This document shows, piece after piece, positions 1 through 12,348 of a stretch of DNA of 64,000 nucleotides (positions within the stretch are counted from its first letter, which is position 1; every line of letters begins with the position of its first letter). A program made the translations under genes and the position numbers. This DNA comes from Edolisoma coerulescens. Lineage: Eukaryota; Chordata; Aves; Passeriformes; Campephagidae. The notes under the pieces were generated by a model. That model saw only the letters and a program-made list of their open reading frames with translations. It made no database searches and had not been told where the DNA came from. The stretch covers positions 864,818-928,817 of the forward strand of contig VWZW01005520.1 in assembly GCA_013397115.1 (NCBI GenBank), in the 5' to 3' direction.

Positions 1-520
1 CAGGTGGCGGTGCCACCGTGCAGTGTTTTCACCTGCCACTAGATGTCTGTGTGGGCTCTGAAACGTTCTCGAGGGGGTGATGCCCCTGGTAAACACGACA
101 GGCAAAACTGGAGCACAGGCTCTGGGGAAGCCTTTTAGTTTGTGTTTATAATTGTAACAGCATTACTTTAATTGGGCCCGTGTTTAAAGCAATTTATGCT
201 GTCTAAAACTAAATTCCAGCCTTTTTCATTTGAGGCAGATAAGGAAAAGGTGTTTTTCCTGGTTGAAGAAAAACTGTTGAAGACAAACTGTTTCTTTTCT
301 GTTCATGTGAAGAACTGAAATGTATCTTACTGTTGTGAAAGTTTTGGAGGAAGTTTCTGAGATGTAAAATAGGTTCATCTTATTTTTATTCTGAAATGAT
401 GAAATACCAAAATACAGACTATCTTTTCCATAAGTGAGTTGGTAAGACACATACATCAGCACATCTGGGCTCATAGAGGAAGGCAGCGCATCAGATGTTA
501 AGTTCAGTATATTAAAGGAA

Positions 521-541
521 AACAAACAAACAAACAAAAAA
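521..541. repeat. (AAAC)n simple repeat
   Basis: About five tandem AAAC units run into a short A-run. This is an ordinary microsatellite within the VTI1A intron. Confidence 0.85.
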
Positions 542-1879
542 CCTCTGGACCTGGGCGCAGGAATCTATTTCCCAATTCTTTTTCTCAGCAACCCACTGGC
601 TGGCCAGGGCAGCTGCACCTGTGACCAGCTCTTCTGCAGAGATCTCCTGAGAAAAATGCAAAAGTAATCAGCATATGTTTGACTTTCATTTATCTCTGTC
701 ACCCGGGAATAAGATACAGATAGTATCAGGAGCAATGAAAGGTACATTCTGATATTGTTTTCAAGGTTTTTTTGTCTAGACAGAGAGGAGCAACCACTTG
801 TATCTCTGTGGAACATACAGCCCCACTCCACACACTCACATCCTAGGCTGAAGGCCAGAGGGAAGTAGTAGGCTGTCTATATTAAAAAAAAAAGTTTAAA
901 ACCACCACCCACTCATCAGGTGACTGGAGACTGTGGTTGTAAAATATGCTGCAGGCAGAAGTTCTGAAAAATCCCAGAAAGTGTTGAAAACATCTCTAAA
1001 CAAGGTATTTTTCTCCTGCACCTTTCTTGCTAAAGGTCCCAATTGCTGCCAAGAAAGCTAGTGAGAATGTTAGCTGCCAAATAAAAAATTTATGACAGTG
1101 TTTGGCAAAGAATTGTATCACTGCTTGTTTTATACATTTTCACAAGTCTCTTGAAGGGCTGTTGGACACATACAGCTCACTGATCACTGTGCTTTATCTG
1201 TTCTTAAATATATTAAAAAAGCAAGTTCCAATAAAGTATGATTTAAACAGTAGATTTTTTTTTCTTTTAATAGCCTTCTATAAGTACTTGCTGTGGTGAG
1301 AATATCATTTCTAAACAACATTCCATATATTAAAATTGTTTTAAAACCTCTTTACCTGACGAAGTTATTTGTTATTTGAGTCACTTTCATAGCAAAAATA
1401 CATTAATTTTTCAATTAAAAATGCATTGCTTTTGCAATTGTGTTTGTTATATGTAGCAGTCTGGGCCAATAAACCGTCTGTTAAAACATAAAGAAGTCCA
1501 TTCAGTCAAAGTGGTGTTTGCCATTTATGTTTCAAAAATAATGTGTTGGTACTGCATTGCTCACCAATATCAGTTAGGTTTTTGGCTCTATCATTAAATT
1601 AATGTTGGGGGAGAAAATTGTTCCAGTGGATTTAGCGGAAAAAATATATTTTTGAATACAGAGTTAGCACACCAACAATAAAAATTAAGCTGGCCGATGC
1701 TGAAGCAACACCCTTGAAAATATTTTCCTCCACTGAAGAAACAAAATGGTCTGTCTCTGTCTTTTCAAACCCGTTATCAGATTAGGCTTCCAGCTGATAA
1801 TTAGTGCTGTTTAACACAGATCTCGTTGCTCGGAAATCTCAAAGCCTGAGCCGTTTACTTTTTCTCATTATCATGTGCT

Positions 1880-2090
1880 GCTGGAGGTGGGAGCTCTGGA
1901 GCATGGAGCTGTACCTCCCTGCACCATTTTGACAGGAGACAAAGAGCCTCCTCCTCTCTCTGGTGGCCCGGAGGCGGTGGGACACGGCCCTGCCTTGCTG
2001 TCCCCTTCCAAGGGGACAACCAGAGCCGTCCCCAAGGTGCCCCAGGGCCCCACAGCTCTGCACCGTGCTTGTGTCTTCATGGCACAGCAA
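1880..2090. promoter_or_regulatory. GC-rich intronic patch, possible regulatory element
   Basis: A roughly 200-base GC-rich island sits in strongly AT-rich intron. It contains G/C runs, a few CpGs (CCCGGAGGCGG, ACACGG, GCCGTC) and a perfect 9-bp inverted repeat at 1,999-2,018. Both strands stay open in more than one frame here, which is what high GC does to stop-codon frequency rather than proof of coding. It could be an intronic enhancer, a weak internal promoter or a relic of an old repeat. No splice pair or protein motif supports an exon. Confidence 0.25.
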
Positions 2091-5000
2091 AAACTCTTGA
2101 GCAGCCAACAGCACTACAGATGCTGTACGCCTTGTGTATGCTTGTGTATTTCATGGTGTTTGATATAAAGTACTCAAGACAGACCAGCATTAAGAGGATT
2201 ATTTCAGACAGTATTAGGAGTTAATTTACAGAAGATTAGCTCTAAATCAGGCAGATATCATAAGCAAATTAGCATCAGTTGTAAGAGATTCAGAATCAAA
2301 ATGTGTGGTGGTTTTAGTTTTTCCCTACATGTGCTCAGTGGAAGAGTAGTATCCTTTTTAGTTTCCCACACTCAAATAGTGAAGAACAGGTATACTTTTT
2401 TTTGCTACATGCTCAGTATTTATTATGATGCTGTTTATTGGCAATGAAACTGCTTAGCTCCAAATACCCTTCCTCTGCTGAATATTTTATATTTCATGCC
2501 ATTTCTTCATTGAGTAATGTTTTGTTTGGCCCTAGAAATGATGTCTCTATGGTGTGTTACAGTATTTTAAATAGGTAATACACGGCTTTATTTTAGAGTA
2601 ACGTACTTAATCCTTTTTTTTCTGTTAAAATGAGTCACATTCTAATGCCAACTCATAAAAATAAAGGAGTGTATAAAATGCTACATACCAGAGTGAAGAT
2701 TATAGCTACTTAAAAATAGCTTCCTTAATATTTAAGCTTGTAAATTATAAATTTGTTCCATTTCCACAGCAGTGATGGTTAATTTGTATTAAAAAGCAGA
2801 TTCTGTTCTTCAATCAATTTTCCAGACATATTTTTCTGGCTGCAGAAGACAAGCATGAGCACCTATCCCATCCCTTCTCAGTATGGCAGTTTTGGGAACA
2901 CTTGCCCAATTACTGGAGAAGATGATGAAATGGATTGGGCCACGATATTAAAGCCTGTGCCCTGAGTTGTCCTTGGGATTCTGAAAGTTTTGAAGTCTAC
3001 GAATGGGATTCCCATCTTTGGAGAAATTTGTGTTCTGCTGTCCAAGAGATTAAACTGCTTAGTCTTCAGTGTGCTCCTGAACACTTGGGGTTTTAACAGA
3101 AGGGGGAAGTCTGAGTGGTGTTTTTTACGATTTTTTTCCTCTCTTGATGGACCAAATTCCTCTTGACAAGGTTGGCCTGAGGTCATGAATGTCTCTCTGC
3201 CTTCACTGAGACAGGAATCTTTGCGCCTTCCAGGAGATCATGAAGACTTACACCCACCCTAAGCCAGATGGGCTTGCAGGTCCCTCTGGTTGCAAGACCT
3301 GCAAGGGCTCTTGCACTGTGACTTTGTGCCCTGTGGTTTTACAGAATATTTGGAGGCTTGACGTGGTTGTTAAACTGAGGTGTCTGAGGTCATGACAAAG
3401 TAGAGGCTTCTCTGCTCCCCTAATAGAAATACTGTAAGATGCTGAAAAGAAAATACTTTCATAGTGGCAAGTATCTCCTGACAACTAATTTGATAGTTCT
3501 CTATCAGGTAAACCATTTGTGAATACATCGATTCTTTTTATTTTTCACTGTTCTGTCTTCACTGTTCCCAGGTTTTCTCTGAACCGGCTGGGCAAAAATT
3601 GATTTTTATTTGTTCCACTGGCCTTGTGGAAAATTAGCTTATGAACTGGTTTTTATAGGAAGACTCAAAGCACAGAAAAGGTTGAAAAATAAGCCTATAG
3701 CAGTCAAAATTGTTGTCTGAAATGTCTTCAGACTGGAAGGCTGAATTTATTGCTCAAAACAAGTACTAGCATTGTGGAGGTGTGCAGTCCTGCTCATTAT
3801 CACTGGAAAAGGGGGAACCAAAAAGCACAGTAAAAAATTAAATTTTAATAATGCTAGTGATATTTTCTAAATCCTTCTTGACAGAAAGATTCTCATTATT
3901 TTTATCTGTCTCAGAGTAGGCTCTTTTAATGCCATCTCACAAATGGCCTTAGCCATGATTGTTTTCCTTTCTTTTATAGCAATTGAAAAAAAATGAATAT
4001 ATACCAAAAAAAATTCTATTCTATCATTCAAGAAGTGCCATGAAATGGTAACATTTTGGATAGCACATCTTCAGGAACAATTGCTGCAGATGCCTTCAGG
4101 TTTTTACAAAAGAGGTCAACATTGTTAAGACAATTGTAGGAAACTTGCCATACAAAAAGACGCCCAGTCAAATATGGTGTAATAAGAAGAAAATAATGCA
4201 AGAAGAGTGTGTGTGTCCAGTCTCCAGTTTCGTCACACCTAAAAGCTGCAGATTAGTCATTAATTAAATTGAGGCAGGGTGAAAGACGTTACTTCCTTTC
4301 ATCTGTTTAAGATATATCTTTTAGTGGTTTCTAATGATTATGGAAGTTGATAAGATGCAGACTTTTGACATTTTTGTTTTCTTTAAATTGCTCAGAATGT
4401 AAATTTAACTATATTTATCATAAAAGCCAATATGAGATCATGTACGTTCTTGTCATTTTATAGCTTGCATACATTTCTTCTGCTGGAGAAATAATTGCTT
4501 TAGCTTTGAGTGCTGACGAGGGGGTTGGGGTTTGGTTTTTTCTTCCTATTAACTGTTTGGGGACCAGGTTTCATGTACCCTTCGTGCTGAAGAATGCCAC
4601 TGCACCGACAGCTGGGCTATCCACCCTCCCTCAGAGCTCTTGCTAAAGCTCTCGTAATGTTTGCTGAGGCCTATGGTTCTTAGTCATGCTCAGGTGACTA
4701 AATGTGTGATTTGTTCTTCTTGATACTTCAGTACCCTGAGAAAGGCTGGTTGGAGATTAAGACAACCTTGAGTCCTTCCACTTGCAGTTGCCACTGTGCA
4801 TGTGATTGTCATTTAGACTTGCCGAAGGGATCCGGTGTTGCCTGTGCTCTGCATGAAATGAGTTAATCCCTCTCCCGTTTTGGTTGGTGAGTTTCCGTGG
4901 CCCCAGAAGCCCCACTGTGCCTCCTAGTGATGGTCATAACCTAATTGATTCCCTCTGTGGAAGGAGTGGACATGGAGATGGGAGAAAGCTGAAGTTGCAT

Positions 5001-8000
5001 CAAAACCGTTTAGAGAAAAGTTCCATGTCAGGGTCTCTCAGCAGAAGAAGGATACTTTTCATCCTTCAGAAACGCCTTCCCATGTGTTTTAAAAATAAGC
5101 ACTGAATAAAATCTAGCTAGTACAAGATTTTCAGCATCCTTCCATTTTGTGTTTTTACCTTTAGCCCAACATCCATGAGGTCCTCATTCAGTCTTTCCTC
5201 TTCTCACATGTTTGATTTCCAATTGTTCCTGTAGATCTCTCTCCTTCCTAGGCCAGTCAGTCCCCTCTCACTCCCCACACACTCCACTGATCACCTGGGT
5301 ACGATTTTCACTTCCTGAGACTGCCAGCTCCTTGAGAGAAGCCTCATGCAAGCCATGATTACCCTGATGGCTACCACATAGCACTATACTCCAATTCTGT
5401 TCATTTGGAATGTGTTTTAAGATTTCTATTATGAATTAAATCTCTCCATAAGTATTTTAGCTACCAGATATAATGAAAATAATTCTAGGTTTTAATCTTA
5501 ATGGCAAGATTGGCAGAAGATGACACAGCAAGGTAAAAACACAGTTGAGTCAAGGAAGGCCAGGGTGTTTCAGGAGGCATTCAGCTAAGAGAGAGAGATA
5601 TCTTTTCTATCTTTTATTCCTCCAGAAAAACTGTCAAAGGAAAATTATATTTGCTTCTGGCCAAAAATTAATGTGCGAATACAGGATCCATTAAGAGGAG
5701 ATGATGGATCAAGGTCTTTACTGGCTAATTATTGATTAGCATCTTATGCTTCACTGGTGAGTTTCATCTCGGTAATATTTCTGATAAATGGGAGATTACA
5801 CACACTTTACAATATGCTAACATTGTTCTGTATGATTTTGCCTTCAGAGCTAGCAAGCTTTCTTGCTTGGTCCTCATGTTTAAGCTTTTAGGGGTATTCA
5901 TTCCTATGCTGTAGGCACCTAACCTAGCTGCCCAGCGCTCCTGCGGTGCATATATGGCCAGGAGAAAGCGAAGGCAGTTCAGAGCAGGACTAGAGCTTAT
6001 ATATACAGGGAGCTGAGGGAGATTAGCTAGATATAATTTAGATGTTTAAAGTGGGATAGTGTGACTACTTCCCTGCACCTGTTATTACGTGACTCATTCT
6101 TTCATTCAAGGCCCAGGTGGAAACACATTGATGTGGTTTGAGTGTAATATTATAACTAGAGATTGGTATCCATGTTATTACAAGTAGACAGCCCCAGTCC
6201 TTAAGACTGAACTTTAAAGCTAGAGGACATAGCCCTGCACAATTCCTCAGGCCTACCAACAAAATCTTTGGCGCCTTGTATGCCCTGGCTCTTTCAATAA
6301 ACCCTGCTAGAAAATCAGCTAGAAAAAGGCCATCCTTTCATATTCTCCAGCCCTCCGTTTTTGAGGGTTTCATTTCATTATCTGCTCAGTTTTCAGCAAT
6401 TTTTAATAGATTTTCACAAGGTCTTACAAAGAGGCACCTTTGGGAAGGAGTTCAGAGAACACGAAAGAGGCTTCTGCTGGGAACAGTCTGCAGACTGGAG
6501 GTGGACCTCAGGACGTGTGGTCTTTTTGTCCCCAGTAAGCCATGGGGAGTCCCATCCCCTCTGCACCACCCCCAAAGCCTTTTCACCTCTAAATATACAA
6601 TGTCAATTACAATGTAATTAGGTCTTCTGGCTTGAGAACATAAAGACTTGGACTTATTTTCAGAGTTTGTGGTTGTGAAGAGGAAAAAAGCTTGAGTGTT
6701 TTCCAAATTCCTTGCTTTTTCCAGGGTCAGCTAGAGGAGGGCCAAGGAGTCATATGCAAGTTGTGCAGATACTTTTTTCATTGGTATTTCTGTTTGCTAA
6801 TTTCAGTCGTTAATGATGAAAAATGTCTCAAGTCAGATACTTCCAGCCAGATATAATCCTGCTAGGCAGGGTTCTCTTACTCTTTTATTACAGTAGGTTG
6901 CCATGTCTTTATGTTTTTGCCACAGCCTGTCTCATTCTTTTCAGTTGCTTTTATTTAAGAAAAGCATTCTTAAACCTGGAAATGGGAATGATTGAACAGC
7001 CCCCAGATACCCTGAACTTGGGATTTATCATTATGTATCTAAGGCTTTGCTTTACCAATCATAACATTTTATTCCCCTGTGTGGGGTTTAGTGCTTCCAT
7101 TTGAAAACTCATCGTAACAAGGATGTCCTTATATATAGTAATAATTGTGTCTGTCCAGAAGGTATGTGAGTATAACTATCTGACTTTAAATTCACATTTA
7201 GTTTTGTCTGGTATGTTTTTGCCTATGTGACTAGACCTACACTTTGTGTTTGTTTGAATCTGCTGATTTGCACATGAGTATTGGACACTTAAAAATCACT
7301 TGCCACTGATTTGCATGCACCTATTTTCTTTCATGTTAGCAAAACCTGCCAATCAGAAGTAAAAGGGCACAAAAAGTGCAATAGGCAAGTATTCAAAGTG
7401 ACCATTTAAAATGTGATCTTGTATACAGAGAACAAGCCTTTCTGTCCAGTAAACTGATAGGAATCCTTCTAGTAAAATCATAAATACGTACTACAGTGAA
7501 ACACTGTTGGACAGTGCTCTGTCATCAATCAGTCTGTGTTCTTGAGGACACTATTTTTCAAGATGCCTCCTTTAAGAATAAAGCCCTGTGTTGTAATGAA
7601 TGTGTGCTAACTGATCCCCCAAGCCGTTTGTTTGGTTGGTTTTTTTTTGTGTGTGTCAGTGTCAGAGTTGAGCTTCTGTAAGAAATTTTTTGCAGTATTT
7701 TATTTGTAGTCTTCAAGTTAAGGACACAAAACTTTTTATGCATCCAGAGTCTGCACTGGTTGGTTTATAACCTGCATTTTGTTAACATGTTACCATGATT
7801 GCTAATTTTCATGACAATTGTTATTGTACCATCAGTGCTTAATGGCAAGGCATCATTATTCAATGCTGGTCAATCAGGCACTAAGACATGTGCAAGACAT
7901 CAGGCTGAACCCATATAGATGTCGTGCACTCCCCTGCTAATGAATGCAGTTTTATAAAAAGGTTTAAACACGGTTGGCATCCTTAATGTAAGGTTTGCAA

Positions 8001-8072
8001 AAGCTTATTCGGGAACTGCTTTGTGTTTTTACGGAGCAGATCTAAACATGGCACAAACAGAGTTAGACCCAT

Positions 8073-8090
8073 TGTGTGTATGTGTGTGTG
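8073..8090. repeat. (TG)n microsatellite
   Basis: A short TG dinucleotide run is interrupted once by an A. It lies in the VTI1A intron. Confidence 0.8.
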
Positions 8091-11000
8091 AAGCTACGGA
8101 CAGGAGCGAATCCTCTGGGGGGTTGAAATGTGGAAAGGCAGCACAATTTCTGCCAGGGCAGGAGTGAGAGGATCGGATTTGCCATGAACATCAATGTTCA
8201 GTAGCAGATGTAGGACTTGTTCTGCAGAGCAGTGGTTGCCCTGTGCACCAGGGAGGTGATCCTCAAAAGCGGACGGTGTCATGAATTTGGCACTGGCTGG
8301 AGGCACCCTCCAGCACAGCAGTGGTCAGAGGTTAGGCACTGTGACCAGAAGCCAAGATAAAGGGTCAGGCATCTGGAAAGGTGGAGCAGAAGGAAACTCG
8401 AGAGGAGAAGGATGTGCTTTCTGCGTTATTAGACCAGAGTGCTCTTCCAGTGCGTCAGTTAACATTACCCTTGCATCTGCTTTAGTTACTGTTTCTGTGT
8501 GGTTTTGCACCCAAATATTTCGGGCTGCTGTCCATAATAAACTAGATGGAGCTTGGTTTAAAAGCACAGATTTTTCTTCTCTTCTAACTCAAAGTAGAAT
8601 GAGCCCTTGTGCTGCTAGAGCCTCGAGTATGAAAGGAACAGTAGACATCGGCTGTTAACGAGCTCCCGCACAGGGCTCCAGCAGAACTTGGTGTGAATTC
8701 AGTGCCTAAGCTGCATCAACTAAATGGTTAATTCATCTCATATCAACAGCACTGTGATTCATAATGTAAACTTCAGGAATCCTTGATGTTTCAGTCACAC
8801 ATTCCTCTTAATTTGGCCATGCATTCTTTTAAAGCTACAGTGTGCTAACTTAATAAAATGCAGCATGCAAATGCACAAGTTTTTGCCTTCAGGCATTTTA
8901 GCCATGGATGTTTCAATGGGTGTCTTCTTTCAAGTATATGTTCTTTCCTAAATTATTTACCCTGTAAACATGCTTTGCATTTTCAAAGAAAAATCTGGGC
9001 TTCCTCATTCACCAGATTTTGTTGAATTTAAGGTGTAATAGAGATAAAAGACTATCATCTGCTTCTTGTGAGCATGTTAGCCTTTGGGATTTTTTTGTAG
9101 CGAGTGTTAGGCCCCATTTTCTTCTCCTTTGGTATTATCACTCCCTCCCCCACTTAAATTCCTTGATGCTTTGCCTAGAGCAATACCCACTGGCAGTGTC
9201 TGGCTGTGACAGTACTATAGGCTTCCCTACAGATGGGTCCTGCCAATGCCAACCATTGTTCTACAACTGTGAGCTGGCTTGACTGTCTTGGATCACTCAA
9301 AACCCCCTTTCCTCTTCGTTTTTTCTTTACTCTAAAGGGTCGTCCTTGCCTGTTGACTTTGAGATCTGAAATGTGCTGACACCCAGAACTTGTGTTCTCT
9401 GTCTTAGCAGCAGCTCCCAGACTCAGATTTCAACAGGCACCACTGAGTCCTCCTCGGGACTGTCCTGCTGCTGCCAAACAGCTCTGTCATTCTCCTCCCA
9501 GCCCCATCCTTTGGGCAGTATGCAGTTAGTTTAATTTTACTTGCTCACTTGAAAGGAAAACAGTAAAACTCAATGTTATTCTTTTTTTAAAGATATAAAA
9601 TTAATCTTTAACTGTGGGCTTGAATATTAAAAGTATATAATGCTTCAGTGTAGGAATCTGTTGATAACATCCATCCTATTTCATGATTAATTTGTTCCTT
9701 TTAATATGATATTCTTTTGCTGCACTGTGCAGACTAATTCAGATTCCTAGAAATTGAACTTTGATATGTATTTCTTAGATTCACACCATAAGTGAACCTT
9801 CAATTAGTAGATACAGGTGGTGGCATGCCTCACTCAGTGTTTTCTTGAAAGGGATTTTAGAGACATGGACACTGATGAAATAATCTTGCAATCAGGTGTG
9901 TGCTGACAGGGTGTTAAAAATAAAGCATTTGGGGGATTTGATGCTTCTTTTTTATTTTTCTTTAGTTTTGTGTCTCAGATGATGCAATAATTTTTTCAGT
10001 GGGCCAGAGATAGGAGGAGTTGATTTAAACACTCAGTATGTTATGTATGCCTTTGCCTAACTATGTGTTAGATTAGGCGAGTTTCACTCACAGTTAATCC
10101 TTTGTAAATTAGCATTATGGATGCCTTGGGGCCCACATCCCACAAATAAAATGGTTGTCAAGCCAGCTGCACTGTGTATTACTTAAGGCTGAATGTTTTA
10201 AGAGTTTTCATGCTTTTAATCTATTTCACTGCTGAGTTTCAATTTCGCTGAGTGTCTTTTCAGGAGTGATGAGGGCGAGTGAGTAAATATATATTCTGGT
10301 TTTCATGCATTTGCCTGGGCAAATCGTTTGTTATCAGGTGTTTGGCAGAGAATGTCACACCCCGCCACAAAAGAGAAGCTTGTAAGTTCAGGTGTTAAAT
10401 TGAAGTGCAAACCAACAAGAACCAAAAGCCCTTAATTAGCTTTATTTTGTTAGCCTGCTACACTTTTTTTTTAGGGGAAAAAAAGAGTGAGAAACATCCC
10501 TCCCTCCTCCTCATCCTTTTGGCAGAGTAAATATTGCCTGTTAAGTTTGAATTAGCTGTCATCGCGAAAGAATTAATGCTGTGGTTGAGCCTTTCTAGTG
10601 AGGAAGGGAAAAATAAACGAGACAGATCTTAGTTCAGCTTTAAGTGATAAATGAGGACAAAGCAGCCCATTCATCTCCTGCTAGGAAAGTGGACACAAAC
10701 ACTAAAGCAGTTTTGCGGAAGACGTGTCAGCAAATGTGATCATTTTGTAACCTGTCAGGAGGATAGAGAGCTAGTCCTTTTAGAGTGTCACAGGGGAGGG
10801 TGTCTGTCTGATGTGACAGTTTTCATCCATCCATTTACTGCTTTTCCTTTAGGTGGGAGGTAAGCAAGGAGAGAGCTGGAGTTGGTTAAAACTGCATTTT
10901 TCTTTACACTTTCCAATATAATTTATATGTATATCCACCCGCATCCAAATGAAAAACATTTACCAGGGAAAACTCCCCTCTGCTCTCTGGAGTTTCTTCT

Positions 11001-11124
11001 CTCTTTCACTGCGTGAAATATGCTCATTTAAACACGTTACACTCCCTGTCTTCAAGTTGTACTTGGTTTGATGTTTAACAAAACACAGTTTTACCTCTTC
11101 TTACCATTGTTTGGTTCTTGAAGA

Positions 11125-11149
11125 TTTTGTTTTGTTTTGTTTTGTTTTG
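11125..11149. repeat. (TTTTG)5 pentanucleotide repeat
   Basis: Exactly five uninterrupted TTTTG copies lie about 1.1 kb before the VTI1A terminal exon. The purity suggests a young, probably length-variable tract. Confidence 0.9.
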
Positions 11150-12254
11150 CAGAAGCATGAGAAAAAAATATGTGACTTGGGGTGCTTTTGTTGCATTTGG
11201 TTGTTGGGATTTTTTTGCTATACCTCTCCAATTCTGATGATAAGCTTCTCATACAAGTATGTTTTGCAAAATATAGGGACCTATTCGTGAAGAGCCTGTG
11301 AAAATATTCTTCCTTCTCTGTGAGAATGGAATAACAAATGCTGAATTCTTACAATCCAAAATCCTCATGTAAAATGCCTCAAATTCTACTGTTTCTTGAT
11401 TTAGTAATTTTAATTGACCTATTAATTTTAGGAAAAATCTGAAGAGACGTGATGACTGATTTTAGAAGCAGGAATTTCTCCCAGCAAATGATTGAAAAAT
11501 ATTAGGACTTTCTACTTCTGGCATCTTTTTATTTTCACTAATCTCCGTTTTTTTCATACTACATAGACATGTAACATTTGCCTATTACCATAAGTAAAGG
11601 TATGCTACAGAGACAGGAGATGCTTTTACAACATAAGCTTCACAGTTTGACACTTGCTTCTTTATATCATCCTTTTCTTCAAAACTATCTTTTGTACTTT
11701 TCCCTTGGTATTTTAGTACAAGTGAGTATCTCATTGACATGTGTTTCCTTGAAATCTTGTTCCTTAATAGTAAAATCCCTTGAAAATTAATAAATTGTTT
11801 CTTTGCAGTTTAAAAACACCGTGAAGATTTCAGAATGGTTTTAAAAAATATAATGATATTTACTATTACAGACCACCCTGCTTGGATTGCCTTGACTGAA
11901 CACTATTTTTTTCATTTGTTCTTAGAAGGTTAATAAATTGGAACATAATTTATTTAATTTATTCTAATATGTATATAAATGTATGCATAATTCAGAAAAG
12001 TCTACTTCTTTCTTGAATACAAAAGTTGGATTTAATAGCTACATAAAGAAATGGTTGGAAGCACTGGAAATTGGGAGAAGTAAAAAATAATCAAGATATG
12101 CAGAATAGTCGAGGGAATACCGAATTTGTGGGCATATATCTTTTCTCCAATTTATTTGTGCACCTCATTTTATAATTTTTTATATATGTTCTGCTATTTT
12201 GATATATTTTGTTTTATTCACTGTGGGTTTTTTGTCTCTTCTGCTTTTTTCCAG

Positions 12255-12348
12255 GATCATCCAAAACCGGATTTTGATCGTTGTTCTGGCAGTCATCATC
12301 ATCTTCACCACCATGATGGCTATTTTTTTTTCTGTCAGGGGACGCTGA
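12255..12348 (+). CDS. VTI1A: VTI1A terminal coding exon (SNARE tail anchor)
   Basis: This exon encodes the C-terminal membrane anchor of Vti1a, a Qb-SNARE that pairs with syntaxin-6, syntaxin-16 and VAMP4-type partners in endosome-to-TGN and intra-Golgi fusion. The first base completes an Arg codon from the previous exon (phase-2 junction after CAG at 12,252-12,254). Then 30 codons and a TGA (12,346-12,348) follow. The peptide begins IIQNRIL, runs through about 20 residues rich in I, V, L, F and M, and ends FSVR plus two residues. Mammalian VTI1A has the same IIQNRIL start, the same spacing to the stop and a near-identical FSVR tail. Differences are conservative hydrophobic swaps and a Gly-Arg end instead of Arg-His. 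The SNARE helix and N-terminal Habc domain lie upstream of the window. An overlapping open frame at 12,126-12,395 reads another frame and is not the product. An alternative last exon of the same gene is the main competing reading. Confidence 0.85.

Larger units (their letters stand above)
1..12254 (+). other. VTI1A: 3' part of the last intron of VTI1A
   Basis: This stretch precedes the only recognisable exon and ends in a textbook acceptor: an almost unbroken pyrimidine run at about 12,228-12,252, then CAG at 12,252-12,254. A possible branch-point sequence (TTCAC) lies about 35-40 bases upstream of the acceptor. I looked for the preceding VTI1A exon, which would carry the end of the SNARE helix, and did not find it, so the intron must begin before the window. 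The last intron of mammalian VTI1A is also very long. Inside it I see AT-rich unique DNA, one GC-rich patch near 1.9-2.1 kb and short simple repeats, but no clear transposon. Open frames here lack protein-family features. The assignment depends entirely on the exon call at 12,255. Confidence 0.75.

Noticed and set aside
1839..2168. Overlapping open frames on both strands near 2 kb as an exon
   Set aside because: High GC lowers stop frequency on both strands; no acceptor-donor pair or protein motif was found.
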